60,345 nucleotides of DNA from Syntrophus sp. PtaU1.Bin005 (GTDB lineage Bacteria > Desulfobacterota > Syntrophia > Syntrophales > Syntrophaceae), in NCBI GenBank assembly GCA_002067745.1, contig MVRU01000008.1, forward strand, positions 1 to 60,345, given 5' to 3'. A program made the translations under genes and the position numbers. Positions 35,894 to 44,224 of the stretch are shown here, in pieces; position 1 is the stretch's first letter; each line of letters begins with the position of its first letter. The notes under the pieces were generated by a model. It searched no databases and was not told where the DNA came from. It saw only the letters and a program-made list of their open reading frames with translations.

Positions 35894-36403
35894 CTATTTC
35901 TTAGGGGATAAAACCATCACCATACTTCTGCCTTCCAGTTTCGGCTGTTGATCTATGGTGCAGCTGTCACCCAATACACTTTTTATCTCTTCCAGGAGCC
36001 TACGCCCGATCTCCGTAAAGGCGATTTCCCTTCCCCGGAACAGGACGCTCACTTTTACCTTGTCATGCTGTTCAAGAAACTTTTTGATATGCTTGACCTT
36101 GACTTGAAGATCGTGCTCCTCAGTCTTCGGTCTCAGCCGAATCTCCTTTACCTGGATGGTGCTCTGGCTTTTCTTGGCCGTCTGAAGCTTCTTGCTCTGC
36201 TGGTACCTGAACTTTCCGTAATCCATGATCCGGCAGACAGGCGGCGCGGAAGTGGCGGCGACTTCCACCAGATCCAATCCCTCTTTCCTCGCTTCAGCCA
36301 GCGCCTCAGCCAGGGTCAATATCCCCAACTGCTCTCCCGTATGGCCGATCACCCTGACCGCGGGCACCTTGATCTCAGTATTGATCTTCAGATCCTTAGC
36401 TAT
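35894..36403 (-). CDS. infC: Translation initiation factor IF-3, apparent AUA start
   Basis: IF-3 prevents premature subunit joining and checks the start codon. The conserved domain includes VRVIGHTGEQLGILTLAEAL, LDLVEVAATSAPPVCRIMDYGKFRYQ, then KKLQTAKKSQSTIQVKEIRLRP and a C-terminal domain, with a total of 169 residues. The reading frame upstream of the GTG at 36367 continues through IAKDLKINTEIKV to an in-frame stop at 36422-36424 without meeting ATG or TTG. An ATA at 36401-36403 lies exactly six bases after AGGAGG (36410-36415), so initiation at AUA is the best reading. Rare-codon starts in infC underlie IF-3 autoregulation in E. coli. Confidence 0.95.
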   Translation of the reverse strand: MAKDLKINTEIKVPAVRVIGHTGEQLGILTLAEALAEARKEGLDLVEVAATSAPPVCRIMDYGKFRYQQSKKLQTAKKSQSTIQVKEIRLRPKTEEHDLQVKVKHIKKFLEQHDKVKVSVLFRGREIAFTEIGRRLLEEIKSVLGDSCTIDQQPKLEGRSMVMVLSPKK

Positions 36404-36481
36404 TGGACACCTCCTGCATCGTTAAAAGAATATACCTGGATTTCCTTCCCCTGCCGCTGAAGCATGGCGCTTCCGTCCGCA

Positions 36482-38398
36482 TTACAAATACCGCCTGCAC
36501 CTATCCTGCACAAGCTCAATAAAGGAAGAAACCGGCATGGCTCCCAGATTGTCCCCGCCACGCTCTCGGGGCGCGACCTGCCCCGACGCCATTTCCTTGT
36601 CGCCGATCACCAGCATGTACGGTATTTTCTGGGTCTGAGCTTCTCGAATCTTATAACCCAGCTTCTCGTTTCGAAAGTCTGACTCCACGCGAATCCCGGC
36701 TTCCAGAAGCTGCGAACAGACCGTTTCTCCATACGGGATGTGCCGGTCCGTGACCGTAACGAGAACGGCCTGCACCGGAGACAGCCAAAGGGGAAAGGCC
36801 CCGCCGTAATGCTCGATCAGAATTCCCATGAACCGCTCAATCGCACCGAGAATAACGCGATGAAGCATCACAGGCCGATGTTTTTCGCCATCCGCCCCGA
36901 CATACGTGAGATCAAACCTCTCCGGCAGGGTAAAGTCGCATTGGATAGTCGCACACTGCCACTTTCGCTTCAGCGCGTCCTTGAGCTTGAAATCAATCTT
37001 GGGGCCGTAAAACGCGCCGTCGCCTTCGTTGATATCATAGCTCATGGCGTTGTCCTTTAGGGCGTTCTCCAGAGCGGAAGTCGCCAAGTCCCAGTCCTCG
37101 TCGGTCCCTATGGAGTTTCCCGGCCGGGTGCTCAATTCGACTTCATATTCGAACCCGAAGATTTTCATGGCATAGCCGACAAAATCCGCGATGGCCCGGA
37201 TTTCCGAATTCAGCTGTTCCGGGGTGCAAAGGATGTGGGCGTCATCCTGGGTAAACTGCCGCGCACGCATCAGGCCGTGCAGAACCCCCGTCTTTTCATG
37301 CCGGTGGACTGTGCCAAGCTCAAAGTAGCGAAGGGGAAGATCCCGATAGCTCCGCATCTTGGATTTGTAAATCAGCATATGGGAAAGGCAGTTCATCGGC
37401 TTGATCCCGTAGGATTGCCCTTCCACTTCGGTGAAATACATGTTTTCCCGATAGTGATCGAAGTGGCCGGATTTCTTCCAGAGATCCACCTTCAGAATCT
37501 GAGGCCCCATGACCATGCCATACCCGCGCTTCAAATGTTCCTTCCTCTCCCAATCCTCTATCAGGGTGCGCAGCATGGTCCCCTTGGGATGGAAGATGAT
37601 CAGCCCGGCTCCCGCCTCTTCGCTGACCTGGAAAAGATCGAGATCCCTTCCCAGCTTGCGGTGGTCCCGCTTTTTGGCCTCTTCGATAATCCGGAGATAC
37701 TCCTCCAGATCCTTCCGCGTGGCGAAACCGGTTCCATAGATACGCTGGAGCATCTTGTTCCGCTCGTCTCCGCGCCAGTATGCGCCGGCGACGTTGAGAA
37801 GCTTGAAGGCACGGATCATGGACGTCGAGGGGATGTGAGGCCCCCGGCAGAGATCGGTGTAGCCGCTCTGCCTGTAAAGGCTGACGGTTTTCACCTCTTC
37901 GGGCAGATCCTTTAACAGCTCGACCTTGTAAGACTCGCCCTTGCCCTGGAAAAAGGATATGGCCTCCCCGCGGGAAACCTCTTCCCGCATAAACGGAAGA
38001 TCTTCCTTTATAATTTCCTGCATCCGGGTTTCTATTTTTTCGAGATCCTCCAGGGTGAAGGTGTTGTCATATTCAAAATCGTAATAAAAGCCGTCTTCAA
38101 TGGCCGGACCGATACTGACCAGCACCCCGGGGAAAATATCCTGAACGGCCTGAGCCATCACATGAGATATGCTGTGCCGAAGAATTTCCAGACCTTCACG
38201 GGACGCGACATCGACCAGTTCCAGTGTTCCGTCCTCGGTGAGCGAGCGGTTCATGTCAATGAGGCCCCTGTTGAATCTGGCCGCTACGGTCACAGCAAGC
38301 ACCCTCGGATTCAAGGAAGATACGACTTCCTTTACGGTGACTCCTTCCGGATAAGCCCGCTTTGATCCATCGGGTAAAACAATCTTGATTTCCTTCAT
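36482..38398 (-). CDS. thrS: Threonyl-tRNA synthetase
   Basis: Class II synthetase that charges tRNA-Thr and edits Ser. The 638 residues include the N-terminal TGS domain (1-63), the editing domain with [14 protein letters not shown] and the zinc-liganding Cys/His set ([13 protein letters not shown]), then the catalytic core with [44 protein letters not shown] and [19 protein letters not shown]. An anticodon-binding domain completes it. It heads the thrS-infC-rpmI-rplT-pheS-pheT-ihfA-merR run, with a structured leader upstream. Confidence 0.98.
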   Translation of the reverse strand: MKEIKIVLPDGSKRAYPEGVTVKEVVSSLNPRVLAVTVAARFNRGLIDMNRSLTEDGTLELVDVASREGLEILRHSISHVMAQAVQDIFPGVLVSIGPAIEDGFYYDFEYDNTFTLEDLEKIETRMQEIIKEDLPFMREEVSRGEAISFFQGKGESYKVELLKDLPEEVKTVSLYRQSGYTDLCRGPHIPSTSMIRAFKLLNVAGAYWRGDERNKMLQRIYGTGFATRKDLEEYLRIIEEAKKRDHRKLGRDLDLFQVSEEAGAGLIIFHPKGTMLRTLIEDWERKEHLKRGYGMVMGPQILKVDLWKKSGHFDHYRENMYFTEVEGQSYGIKPMNCLSHMLIYKSKMRSYRDLPLRYFELGTVHRHEKTGVLHGLMRARQFTQDDAHILCTPEQLNSEIRAIADFVGYAMKIFGFEYEVELSTRPGNSIGTDEDWDLATSALENALKDNAMSYDINEGDGAFYGPKIDFKLKDALKRKWQCATIQCDFTLPERFDLTYVGADGEKHRPVMLHRVILGAIERFMGILIEHYGGAFPLWLSPVQAVLVTVTDRHIPYGETVCSQLLEAGIRVESDFRNEKLGYKIREAQTQKIPYMLVIGDKEMASGQVAPRERGGDNLGAMPVSSFIELVQDRCRRYL

Positions 38399-38437
38399 AA
38401 TCCCAATATTAACATCCAGGTTAAGGACTCTTTAATT

Positions 38438-38487
38438 CCCTTTATTAAAGAAAGGGCATCAGCGCGTTATCTTTGCGGATGCCCTTT
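38438..38487 (-). promoter_or_regulatory. Mutually exclusive hairpins in the thrS leader / after tRNA-Val
   Basis: On the minus strand a ten-base stem pairs 38478-38487 with 38451-38460 around a 17-base loop and runs into CTTTAAT, like a terminator. The 3' arm's CCCTTT can instead pair with AAAGGG at 38438-38443 just downstream. These two pairings share one arm, as in attenuators. The structure is about 65 bases after tRNA-Val and 40 bases before thrS, so it may simply terminate the tRNA transcript. Confidence 0.45.
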
Positions 38488-38552
38488 CCCAACAGATCAT
38501 ATCTTCTTGAGTCGGTGAGACGAATCGCTCTGCAGGCTTGCATTGTAAAAAA

Positions 38553-38627
38553 TGGTAGGCACGCAGGGATTTGAACCCTGGACATCCACCGCGTCAGGAT
38601 GGCGCTCTCCCCCTGAGCTACGTGCCT
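38553..38627 (-). tRNA. tRNA-Val (anticodon GAC)
   Basis: A complete 75-base cloverleaf is read on the minus strand. The acceptor AGGCACG pairs with CGTGCCT, followed by discriminator A and an encoded CCA (38553-38555). T8-A9 is followed by the D arm GCTC/GAGC, an anticodon stem CCATC/GGTGG (one T-G pair) with loop CTGACGC giving GAC, variable loop of five, and T arm CAGGG-TTCAAAT-CCCTG. It decodes GUC and GUU. It stands alone between pgsA and thrS. Confidence 0.95.
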
Positions 38628-38659
38628 TCACGCTTATCTTACCGCCAAACAGGGCGTAA

Positions 38660-38688
38660 TACCTAACAACAAATCGGTCTCTTGTCAA
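38660..38688 (-). promoter_or_regulatory. Promoter of tRNA-Val
   Basis: The minus strand carries a perfect TTGACA (38683-38688), a 17-base spacer, and TAGGTA (38660-38665) preceded by TG one base upstream, an extended -10 arrangement. Transcription would begin near 38653, about 26 bases ahead of the mature tRNA. Confidence 0.6.
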
Positions 38689-38827
38689 GGCAAAAACTAA
38701 ACTCCTTTGCTTTTTCCCGCCTTCTTCCCATCCCTCGGGAAGAGAACCCGGGAAAAGATTTCTCGGCCTGCCATCTGACAGGTTTACCCGTTCAGTATCC
38801 CGCACACAAAGCCCGTTGCAAAAGGCC

Positions 38828-39367
38828 CTACTGCAGAGAATTGATTAAGCGAATGCCACGGATCAAATAGACAATTCCGGATAGAATCGTCACCAGGGCG
38901 GTTACCCAGTACATCAGATACATTCCGCTGTATTCCCCTCCGCCGGCCAGGCCATGGACCATCAACACCATCAGCACCGTCAGAAGTTGTAACATGGTGG
39001 TGACCTTGCTGATGAAGGCGGGGCGGATTTCAACGGATATGGACATAAAGGACAGAACCGCAATGCCGAGCAAAATGATGCAATCCCTGCTGATGACGAC
39101 GACGGTGAGCCACCCGGGAAGAATTCCCAGGATGGCGAGCGTCAAAAAACTGCTGGTTAACAGGGCTTTATCGGCAATGGGATCCAGATAGGCCCCCAGC
39201 TTCGTCTGCTGCTTCAGAGTGCGCGCCAGAAATCCGTCCAGCCCGTCGGACAGACCGGAAACGGCAAATACGATGAGGGCCTTGAAATACGAGCCTTCCA
39301 TCAGAAAGATGACCAACACGGGGGTGAGAATAATGCGCAGCAGAGTTAAAATATTAGGTATATTCAT
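38828..39367 (-). CDS. pgsA: CDP-diacylglycerol-glycerol-3-phosphate phosphatidyltransferase
   Basis: Membrane enzyme making phosphatidylglycerol phosphate, the first committed step to phosphatidylglycerol. The 179 residues hold about five membrane helices and the CDP-alcohol transferase motif DGFLAR-x8-G-x3-D-x3-D as DGFLARTLKQQTKLGAYLDP plus IAD (about 43-65), with all the metal-binding aspartates. The start MNIPNILTLLRIILTPVLV is typical of PgsA. It is read toward the tRNA-Val gene. Confidence 0.94.
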   Translation of the reverse strand: MNIPNILTLLRIILTPVLVIFLMEGSYFKALIVFAVSGLSDGLDGFLARTLKQQTKLGAYLDPIADKALLTSSFLTLAILGILPGWLTVVVISRDCIILLGIAVLSFMSISVEIRPAFISKVTTMLQLLTVLMVLMVHGLAGGGEYSGMYLMYWVTALVTILSGIVYLIRGIRLINSLQ

Positions 39368-39531
39368 TCGAGGATCGGCGATTCCCCCGTTGCAGAAATC
39401 GGTAAAGAATGGCCCCTTTCAATTTCCGTCAGGAATGATAAAGAACCCGATGGGATTTCCGATAGAAAATCCGCTTTAATATTGATCCGGAAGCCCATCA
39501 CCTTCCATCACAAAGCCGTCCGTCCGCCAAT

Positions 39532-40137
39532 TCACCCAAGAACCTCGGAACTGTCAGGGATTCCCTTCATCGCCTGATCAACCAGTTCCTGAATCGCGTC
39601 TTCATAGACCTGGGCGCCCTTTAACCGAAGGGAATCCTTTGACAGGCCATAGGTTCTCTTGATGGTGCTGTAGGAACTCCGCCAGAGCAACTGGCCGCTT
39701 CTGGCGCTCCGCAATTCAAAAACAGCGGAAACGGACAGAGGCGAATAGAGCCAATAATAATGGGTCCGGCTTTCCTGCAGGTCGCAATAAAGAACGGCGT
39801 CAACCTGCATCTGCCTTCCCAGTTCCCGGGAACATTCCGCTTTATCCTGTATCTCCGGCTCCTTAACCTGTTCGCCGTTCAATGTCTCATCAACAAACTG
39901 GGCCATAATTTTGGGATATCCCTTGAAGTAAAGGGCGTTCTGGATCTTTTCCCTCAAAAGCCGGGCGGCCTGCTGATCAGAAGTCTCATTGAAAACGGGA
40001 AACACGGCAATCCGATGAACCTCTTCCCTGTTGCCGTCTTTCAACACAGCGGCCGATTTTCCCGGGGCACACCCCGAAAGAATCAGCACGGTCACCAACA
40101 GCACGGAAAAGATAACATTTCTGCTTCGGTATATCAT
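39532..40137 (-). CDS. Putative lipoprotein, GNA1162/DUF799-like
   Basis: A 201-residue lipoprotein with a hydrophobic signal (about 8-21) and lipobox LSGC, giving a lipid-modified Cys near residue 23. The mature part has RIAVFPVFNETSDQQAARLLRE, YFKGYPKIMAQFVDETL, DAVLYCDLQESRTHYYWLYS and LLWRSSYSTIKRTYG. These resemble outer-membrane-associated GNA1162-type proteins, whose function is not settled. It begins one base after the stop of the acidic 151-residue protein, so the two are co-expressed. Confidence 0.75.
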   Translation of the reverse strand: MIYRSRNVIFSVLLVTVLILSGCAPGKSAAVLKDGNREEVHRIAVFPVFNETSDQQAARLLREKIQNALYFKGYPKIMAQFVDETLNGEQVKEPEIQDKAECSRELGRQMQVDAVLYCDLQESRTHYYWLYSPLSVSAVFELRSARSGQLLWRSSYSTIKRTYGLSKDSLRLKGAQVYEDAIQELVDQAMKGIPDSSEVLG

Positions 40138-40138
40138 A

Positions 40139-40594
40139 CTATACAGCCTCCTCCTCAGAATCCTGTTTCAATTTTTCGATTTCTTCTCTAATGACTCTTT
40201 CCGCAATGACCGGAATCATTTCCCGGGCCATTTTTTCAACGGTTTCCGTAATCAGTCTCCCCACTTCTTCCTGCGAAAGGCCATGGGGCTGATCCAGGAT
40301 CGGCTTTTCTTCTATGGCATCGACGAGATCATGGATGATATCTGCCGGCGGTGGTTCCTTTTCATAGCCTCTTCCATCGATCACCAGGACCTCATGAGGC
40401 TCCCTGTTCCGCAAAATATCCGGCTCCTCGACAACATCGTTGAGATCATAAATTTTTGTCCGGGAGTCCTCAACGATCTCGTTAAGATCATAAATCCTGT
40501 CCCCAGGCCCCGGCAGATGCTGTTTCATCGTGCCTTTATTTATGGCGAATTCCCCGCCCCTGCTGAATTCCGGAACCTCTGAATCTCCGCTCAT
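40139..40594 (-). CDS. Acidic protein with short repeats, function unknown
   Basis: A 151-residue, strongly acidic soluble protein. Three related short motifs are visible: RIYDLNEIVED (about 33-43), KIYDLNDVVEE (about 47-57) and IIHDLVDAIEE (about 85-95). The helical C-terminus, ITETVEKMAREMIPVIAERV then IREEIEKLK, resembles the tails of some deltaproteobacterial response-regulator-like proteins, including the Pro in the middle of the helix. It precedes the lipoprotein gene with a one-base gap. No function is claimed. Confidence 0.8.
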   Translation of the reverse strand: MSGDSEVPEFSRGGEFAINKGTMKQHLPGPGDRIYDLNEIVEDSRTKIYDLNDVVEEPDILRNREPHEVLVIDGRGYEKEPPPADIIHDLVDAIEEKPILDQPHGLSQEEVGRLITETVEKMAREMIPVIAERVIREEIEKLKQDSEEEAV

Positions 40595-40677
40595 CCCTTT
40601 ACTCTCCGGTTTTTATGATCGCTGACCCTGCAATTCTTCCGTATGCCCTTCTCTGGTTAAAACCCGAATTCTTCAGG

Positions 40678-40706
40678 AAATTATCATAGATATCCACTTA
40701 GTTCAA
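40678..40706 (-). promoter_or_regulatory. Possible promoter of the acidic protein-lipoprotein pair
   Basis: TTGAAC (40701-40706, minus strand) is followed by an AT-rich stretch containing GATAAT (40680-40685, 15-base spacer) and TAATTT (40678-40683, 17-base spacer). One of these probably acts as the -10. The site is about 85 bases ahead of the ATG at 40594, in the gap after rsmI. Confidence 0.4.
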
Positions 40707-40763
40707 TACATTATCGCTGAAGCCCCCAATTTCCATCCTTCCGGGAACCGCGAAGGAAACGCC

Positions 40764-41624
40764 TCAGCGATCAGGTCCGGGATTTTCAGAAATGACGGCA
40801 ATCACAATTGCATAAACCCGCTTCCTGGATATTCCCGTTTCTTCGACGATCCGGTCCACGACATCCCGATCGGACAAACCGGTTTCCTCCCGATGCCGGA
40901 AATAGAGGCTTCGAACGTCTTCGTCAGACCAGGCCCTGGACTCCGGCTCCCGCCCCGCGATGACCAGTGTGATTTCCCCTTTGATCCGCCTGTCGCGCAG
41001 GCCGGCCAGAAGGTCCTGCAGCCTGCCCCGTGAAATCTCCTCATGAAGCTTTGTCAGCTCTCGCGCAATCACGATCTCCCGGTTGCCGAAAGCAGAACCG
41101 ATGTCTTCCAGGGAAGCCGGCAATCGGTGGGGAGCTTCATAGAAAATCATTGTCCGTGATTCATTGTGTAACGAAGCCAGCAACTCCCTCCGCCTGTTTC
41201 CCCTGGCAGGCAGGAACCCCATGAAAACAAAGGAATCCATTGGAATACCGGAAACGCACAGGGCCGCGATACAGGCGGACGCCCCCGGGATGGGAATCAC
41301 CTGGATGCCGCATTCCAGGGCCTGGCGAATCAATACAAAACCCGGATCGGAGATCCCGGGGGTTCCCGCGTCAGAGACGTAGGCCACATCATGGCCTTCC
41401 TTGAGCCGATCCATCAACGTCCGGCTCCTTTTGAATTCATTGTGCTCATAAAGGCTGATCAGGGGCGTGCTGATCGAATAAGCTTCAAAGAGCGTGCGGG
41501 TTCTCCGGGTGTCCTCGGCGGCAACCAGAGAGACCCCCTTGAGAACCCGGATCGCCCGGAGGGTGATATCCTCCAGATTGCCGATCGGTGTCGCCACAAC
41601 GAAAAGTTTTCCTGATTCTTGCAT
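40764..41624 (-). CDS. rsmI: 16S rRNA 2'-O-ribose C1402 methyltransferase RsmI
   Basis: SAM-dependent tetrapyrrole-methylase-fold enzyme that modifies the ribose of C1402, completing the m4Cm made with RsmH. The 286 residues open LFVVATPIGNLEDITLRAIR and include LVAAEDTRRTRTLFEAY, YVSDAGTPGISDPGFVLIRQ, PIPGASACIAAL and FMGFLPARGNRRRELL, followed by a C-terminal winged-helix-like tail. It is divergent from uxs, separated by 240 bases. Confidence 0.96.
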   Translation of the reverse strand: MQESGKLFVVATPIGNLEDITLRAIRVLKGVSLVAAEDTRRTRTLFEAYSISTPLISLYEHNEFKRSRTLMDRLKEGHDVAYVSDAGTPGISDPGFVLIRQALECGIQVIPIPGASACIAALCVSGIPMDSFVFMGFLPARGNRRRELLASLHNESRTMIFYEAPHRLPASLEDIGSAFGNREIVIARELTKLHEEISRGRLQDLLAGLRDRRIKGEITLVIAGREPESRAWSDEDVRSLYFRHREETGLSDRDVVDRIVEETGISRKRVYAIVIAVISENPGPDR

Positions 41625-41725
41625 ACTTTATTCCCTTTTAAGATATTCCCGATGAGACAGGTTCATCCCATGATCGCTCGGATACAACATCAAGGCGGCA
41701 GACGGGTCGATGAAAGTCTCAACAC

Positions 41726-41740
41726 TGGCACGATATTTGA
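41726..41740 (+). promoter_or_regulatory. Sigma-54-like -24/-12 element upstream of uxs
   Basis: TGGCACG (41726-41732), four bases, then TTGA (41737-41740) agrees with the sigma-54 consensus TGGCACG-N4-TTGC at all but the last base, with the GG and GA doublets ten bases apart as required. The C to A change at the -12 GC is the weak point, because that doublet is usually essential. Start would be near 41752. Confidence 0.35.
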
Positions 41741-41752
41741 CATAAAAAAGAT

Positions 41753-41779
41753 TTTACATTTTGGTGCTGATGCTATAAG
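41753..41779 (+). promoter_or_regulatory. Extended -10 sigma-70-like promoter upstream of uxs
   Basis: TATAAG (41774-41779) is preceded by TGC, an extended -10 form, and TTTACA (41753-41758) lies 15 bases ahead of it, which is shorter than ideal. Transcription would start near 41786, about 80 bases before the uxs ATG. Confidence 0.4.
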
Positions 41780-41864
41780 GATATCGGCGTAAAATCAAGC
41801 GTCCCGAACAGCTTCTGAAGAGTCTTGAACACAAATCAACGGAAACATCCCTGCAGGCATCGTC

Positions 41865-42797
41865 ATGCGCATATTGATTACCGGTGGAGCCGGCTTTCTT
41901 GGGTCCCATCTCTGCGAGCGGCTGCTCGCTGAGGGTCATGATATCCTCTGCCTGGACAATTTTTTCACCGGCAGCAAGGACAACATCCTTCACATGGTCA
42001 GCAATCCCCGATTCGAGCTGATCCGTCACGACATCACCCTGCCCATCTACCTGGAGGTGGACCAGATTTACAATCTCGCTTGTCCGGCTTCTCCCGTTCA
42101 TTATCAGCACAACCCCATTAAAACCATCAAAACCAACGTCATGGGCGCCATCAACGCCCTGGGGATCGCCAAGCGGGTTAAAGCCAGAATTCTTCAGGCG
42201 TCCACGTCGGAGGTCTACGGTGATCCGGAGGTCCATCCCCAGCATGAAGCATACTGGGGGCGGGTCAACCCCATCGGGATACGCAGCTGTTACGATGAAG
42301 GGAAAAGGGCCGCGGAATGCCTGATGATGGACTACCGCCGCCAGAATGGCGTGGATGCGAAGATCGCCAGGATTTTCAACACCTATGGCCCCCGCATGGC
42401 CTTGAACGACGGCCGTGTCGTCAGCAATTTCATGATTCAGGCCCTCACAGGAAGAGACATCACCATTTATGGCGACGGTTCGCAGACCCGGTCATTCTGT
42501 TATGTCGATGACCTGGTCGAAGGCCTGATCCGGTTGATGAACACACCGCCGGAAATCTCAGGACCGGTCAACCTGGGCAACCCGGTGGAATTCACCATTC
42601 TCGAGCTTGCCGAAAAAATTCTCGCCATGACGGCCTCATCTTCCCGGATTCTTTTTTTGCCCCTGCCTCAGGACGATCCCATCCAACGGAAGCCGGAGAT
42701 TTCTCTCGCCAGGAGGATTCTGAACTGGCAGCCGGGCACTTCGCTTGAAAAGGGATTGGAACTTGCGATATCCTATTTCCGGAACAGGCTGGGTTGA
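41865..42797 (+). CDS. uxs: UDP-glucuronic acid decarboxylase (UDP-xylose synthase)
   Basis: Extended short-chain dehydrogenase/reductase that turns UDP-glucuronate into UDP-xylose with bound NAD. The 310 residues have the NAD loop GGAGFLG at 7-13, [19 protein letters not shown], the Ser/Thr of [16 protein letters not shown], the catalytic Tyr143-x3-Lys147 in [11 protein letters not shown], then [20 protein letters not shown] and [19 protein letters not shown]. These blocks are characteristic of UXS, including the animal form. It lies 46 bases ahead of ugd, which makes its substrate. Confidence 0.93.
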   Translation: MRILITGGAGFLGSHLCERLLAEGHDILCLDNFFTGSKDNILHMVSNPRFELIRHDITLPIYLEVDQIYNLACPASPVHYQHNPIKTIKTNVMGAINALGIAKRVKARILQASTSEVYGDPEVHPQHEAYWGRVNPIGIRSCYDEGKRAAECLMMDYRRQNGVDAKIARIFNTYGPRMALNDGRVVSNFMIQALTGRDITIYGDGSQTRSFCYVDDLVEGLIRLMNTPPEISGPVNLGNPVEFTILELAEKILAMTASSSRILFLPLPQDDPIQRKPEISLARRILNWQPGTSLEKGLELAISYFRNRLG

Positions 42798-42843
42798 ACC
42801 CCGTTGACGGAATCTCCTCAACTCATTCCAAGGATGGAGTCTT

Positions 42844-44220
42844 ATGACATTTGAAAAGCATATCCTCTGCATCGGCGCCGGTTACGTCGGCGGCCCCACC
42901 ATGGCCATGATTGCCCACCAGTGCCCGCAGTACAGAGTGACGATTGTGGACATCAACCCCGACCGCATCGCCCAGTGGAATTCCGATGTCCTGCCGATCT
43001 ATGAACCGGGCCTCGATGAGCTCGTCAAGGCCACCCGGAACCGCAACCTCTTTTTCAGTACGAACATCGAACAGGGCATCCGGGAAAACGAGATCATCTT
43101 CGTCAGCGTCAACACGCCCACCAAGACCTTCGGAACGGGAGCCGGCATGGCTGCGGATCTTCAGTACTGGGAGAAGACGGCCCGCCAGATCCTGGAACAC
43201 TCCACTTCGCCGAAAATCGTCGTTGAAAAAAGCACCCTCCCGGTCCGCACCGCCCAGGCCATGGAGCGCATCCTCAACACATCGCAAAACCATGTCCGGT
43301 TTGACGTCCTTTCCAACCCGGAATTTCTTGCCGAAGGAACGGCCATCAATGATTTGAAAAACCCGGATCGGGTTCTCATCGGTTCCCGGGAGACGGAAGA
43401 GGGGTTGAAAGCAAGAAACACGCTGGCTGAAATTTATGCAAACTGGGTCCCCCGGGAGAAGATTCTCACCACCAACATCTGGAGCAGTGAGCTTTCGAAG
43501 CTGGTATCCAACGCCTTTCTGGCCCAGCGGGTTTCCTCCATCAATGCCATCTCCGCCCTCTGTGAAAAGACGGAGGCCGACATATCCGAAGTGGCAAGGG
43601 CCATCGGGACGGACAGCCGCATCGGCTCCCGCTTTCTGAATGCCAGCATCGGTTTCGGGGGCTCCTGCTTCAAGAAGGATATTCTCAACCTGGTCTATCT
43701 CTGCCGATACTACGGCCTCGAGGACGTGGCCGATTACTGGGAAGGCGTCATAAAAATCAACGGCTACCAGCAGGAACGGTTTGTCAGGAACATGCTGACC
43801 GCCATGTTCAACACCTTGTCAGGCAAGCGGATCTGCCTTTTCGGGTTCGCTTTCAAGGCCAACACGGGCGATACGCGGGAAAGCCCGGCCATTTACGTCG
43901 CCCGCCGGCTTCTGGAAGAACAGGCCGAGGTCGTGATCACGGATCCCAAAGCCCTTGATAACGCCAGAATCGATCTGGCCGACGCCCGGGGCACGGTCCA
44001 TTTTGTGGATGATCCCTACGAGGCTGCCAGGGGATGCCATGCCATCGCGATCATGACCGAGTGGGCGCTCTACGGCGAACTCGATTATGCTCGGCTTTAC
44101 CGTCAGGCGGAGAAGCCAGCCTTTATTTTTGACGGCCGGAATATTCTGGACCCCCGACGCTGTTTTGAGCTGGGCTTCAATGTCTTTTCCATCGGGAAGC
44201 GACCCCTGACCCATTTCTAG
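42844..44220 (+). CDS. ugd: UDP-glucose 6-dehydrogenase, eukaryote-like form
   Basis: NAD-dependent enzyme oxidising UDP-glucose to UDP-glucuronate in the cytoplasm. The 458 residues have the Rossmann loop IGAGYVGGPTMAMIA, VNTPTKTFGTGAGMAADLQY, EKSTLPVRTAQAMERIL, NPEFLAEGTAINDLKNPDRV, WVPREKILTTNIWSSELSKL and catalytic Cys275 in GFGGSCFKKD. This pattern, and the greater length, match my recollection of animal UGDH better than the roughly 390-440-residue bacterial enzymes. Paired with uxs it supplies UDP-xylose, probably for surface polysaccharide. Its stop is four bases from that of the convergent DHH fusion gene. Confidence 0.95.
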   Translation: MTFEKHILCIGAGYVGGPTMAMIAHQCPQYRVTIVDINPDRIAQWNSDVLPIYEPGLDELVKATRNRNLFFSTNIEQGIRENEIIFVSVNTPTKTFGTGAGMAADLQYWEKTARQILEHSTSPKIVVEKSTLPVRTAQAMERILNTSQNHVRFDVLSNPEFLAEGTAINDLKNPDRVLIGSRETEEGLKARNTLAEIYANWVPREKILTTNIWSSELSKLVSNAFLAQRVSSINAISALCEKTEADISEVARAIGTDSRIGSRFLNASIGFGGSCFKKDILNLVYLCRYYGLEDVADYWEGVIKINGYQQERFVRNMLTAMFNTLSGKRICLFGFAFKANTGDTRESPAIYVARRLLEEQAEVVITDPKALDNARIDLADARGTVHFVDDPYEAARGCHAIAIMTEWALYGELDYARLYRQAEKPAFIFDGRNILDPRRCFELGFNVFSIGKRPLTHF

Positions 44221-44224
44221 CCTC

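Noticed and set aside
38399-38627. T-box riboswitch ahead of thrS
   Set aside because: The sequence before thrS contains a tRNA and hairpins, but the conserved T-box core (TGGNACCGCG) is not visible.
38497-38805. A 102-codon minus-strand reading frame
   Set aside because: It runs straight through the tRNA-Val gene and its promoter, so it is not a protein gene.
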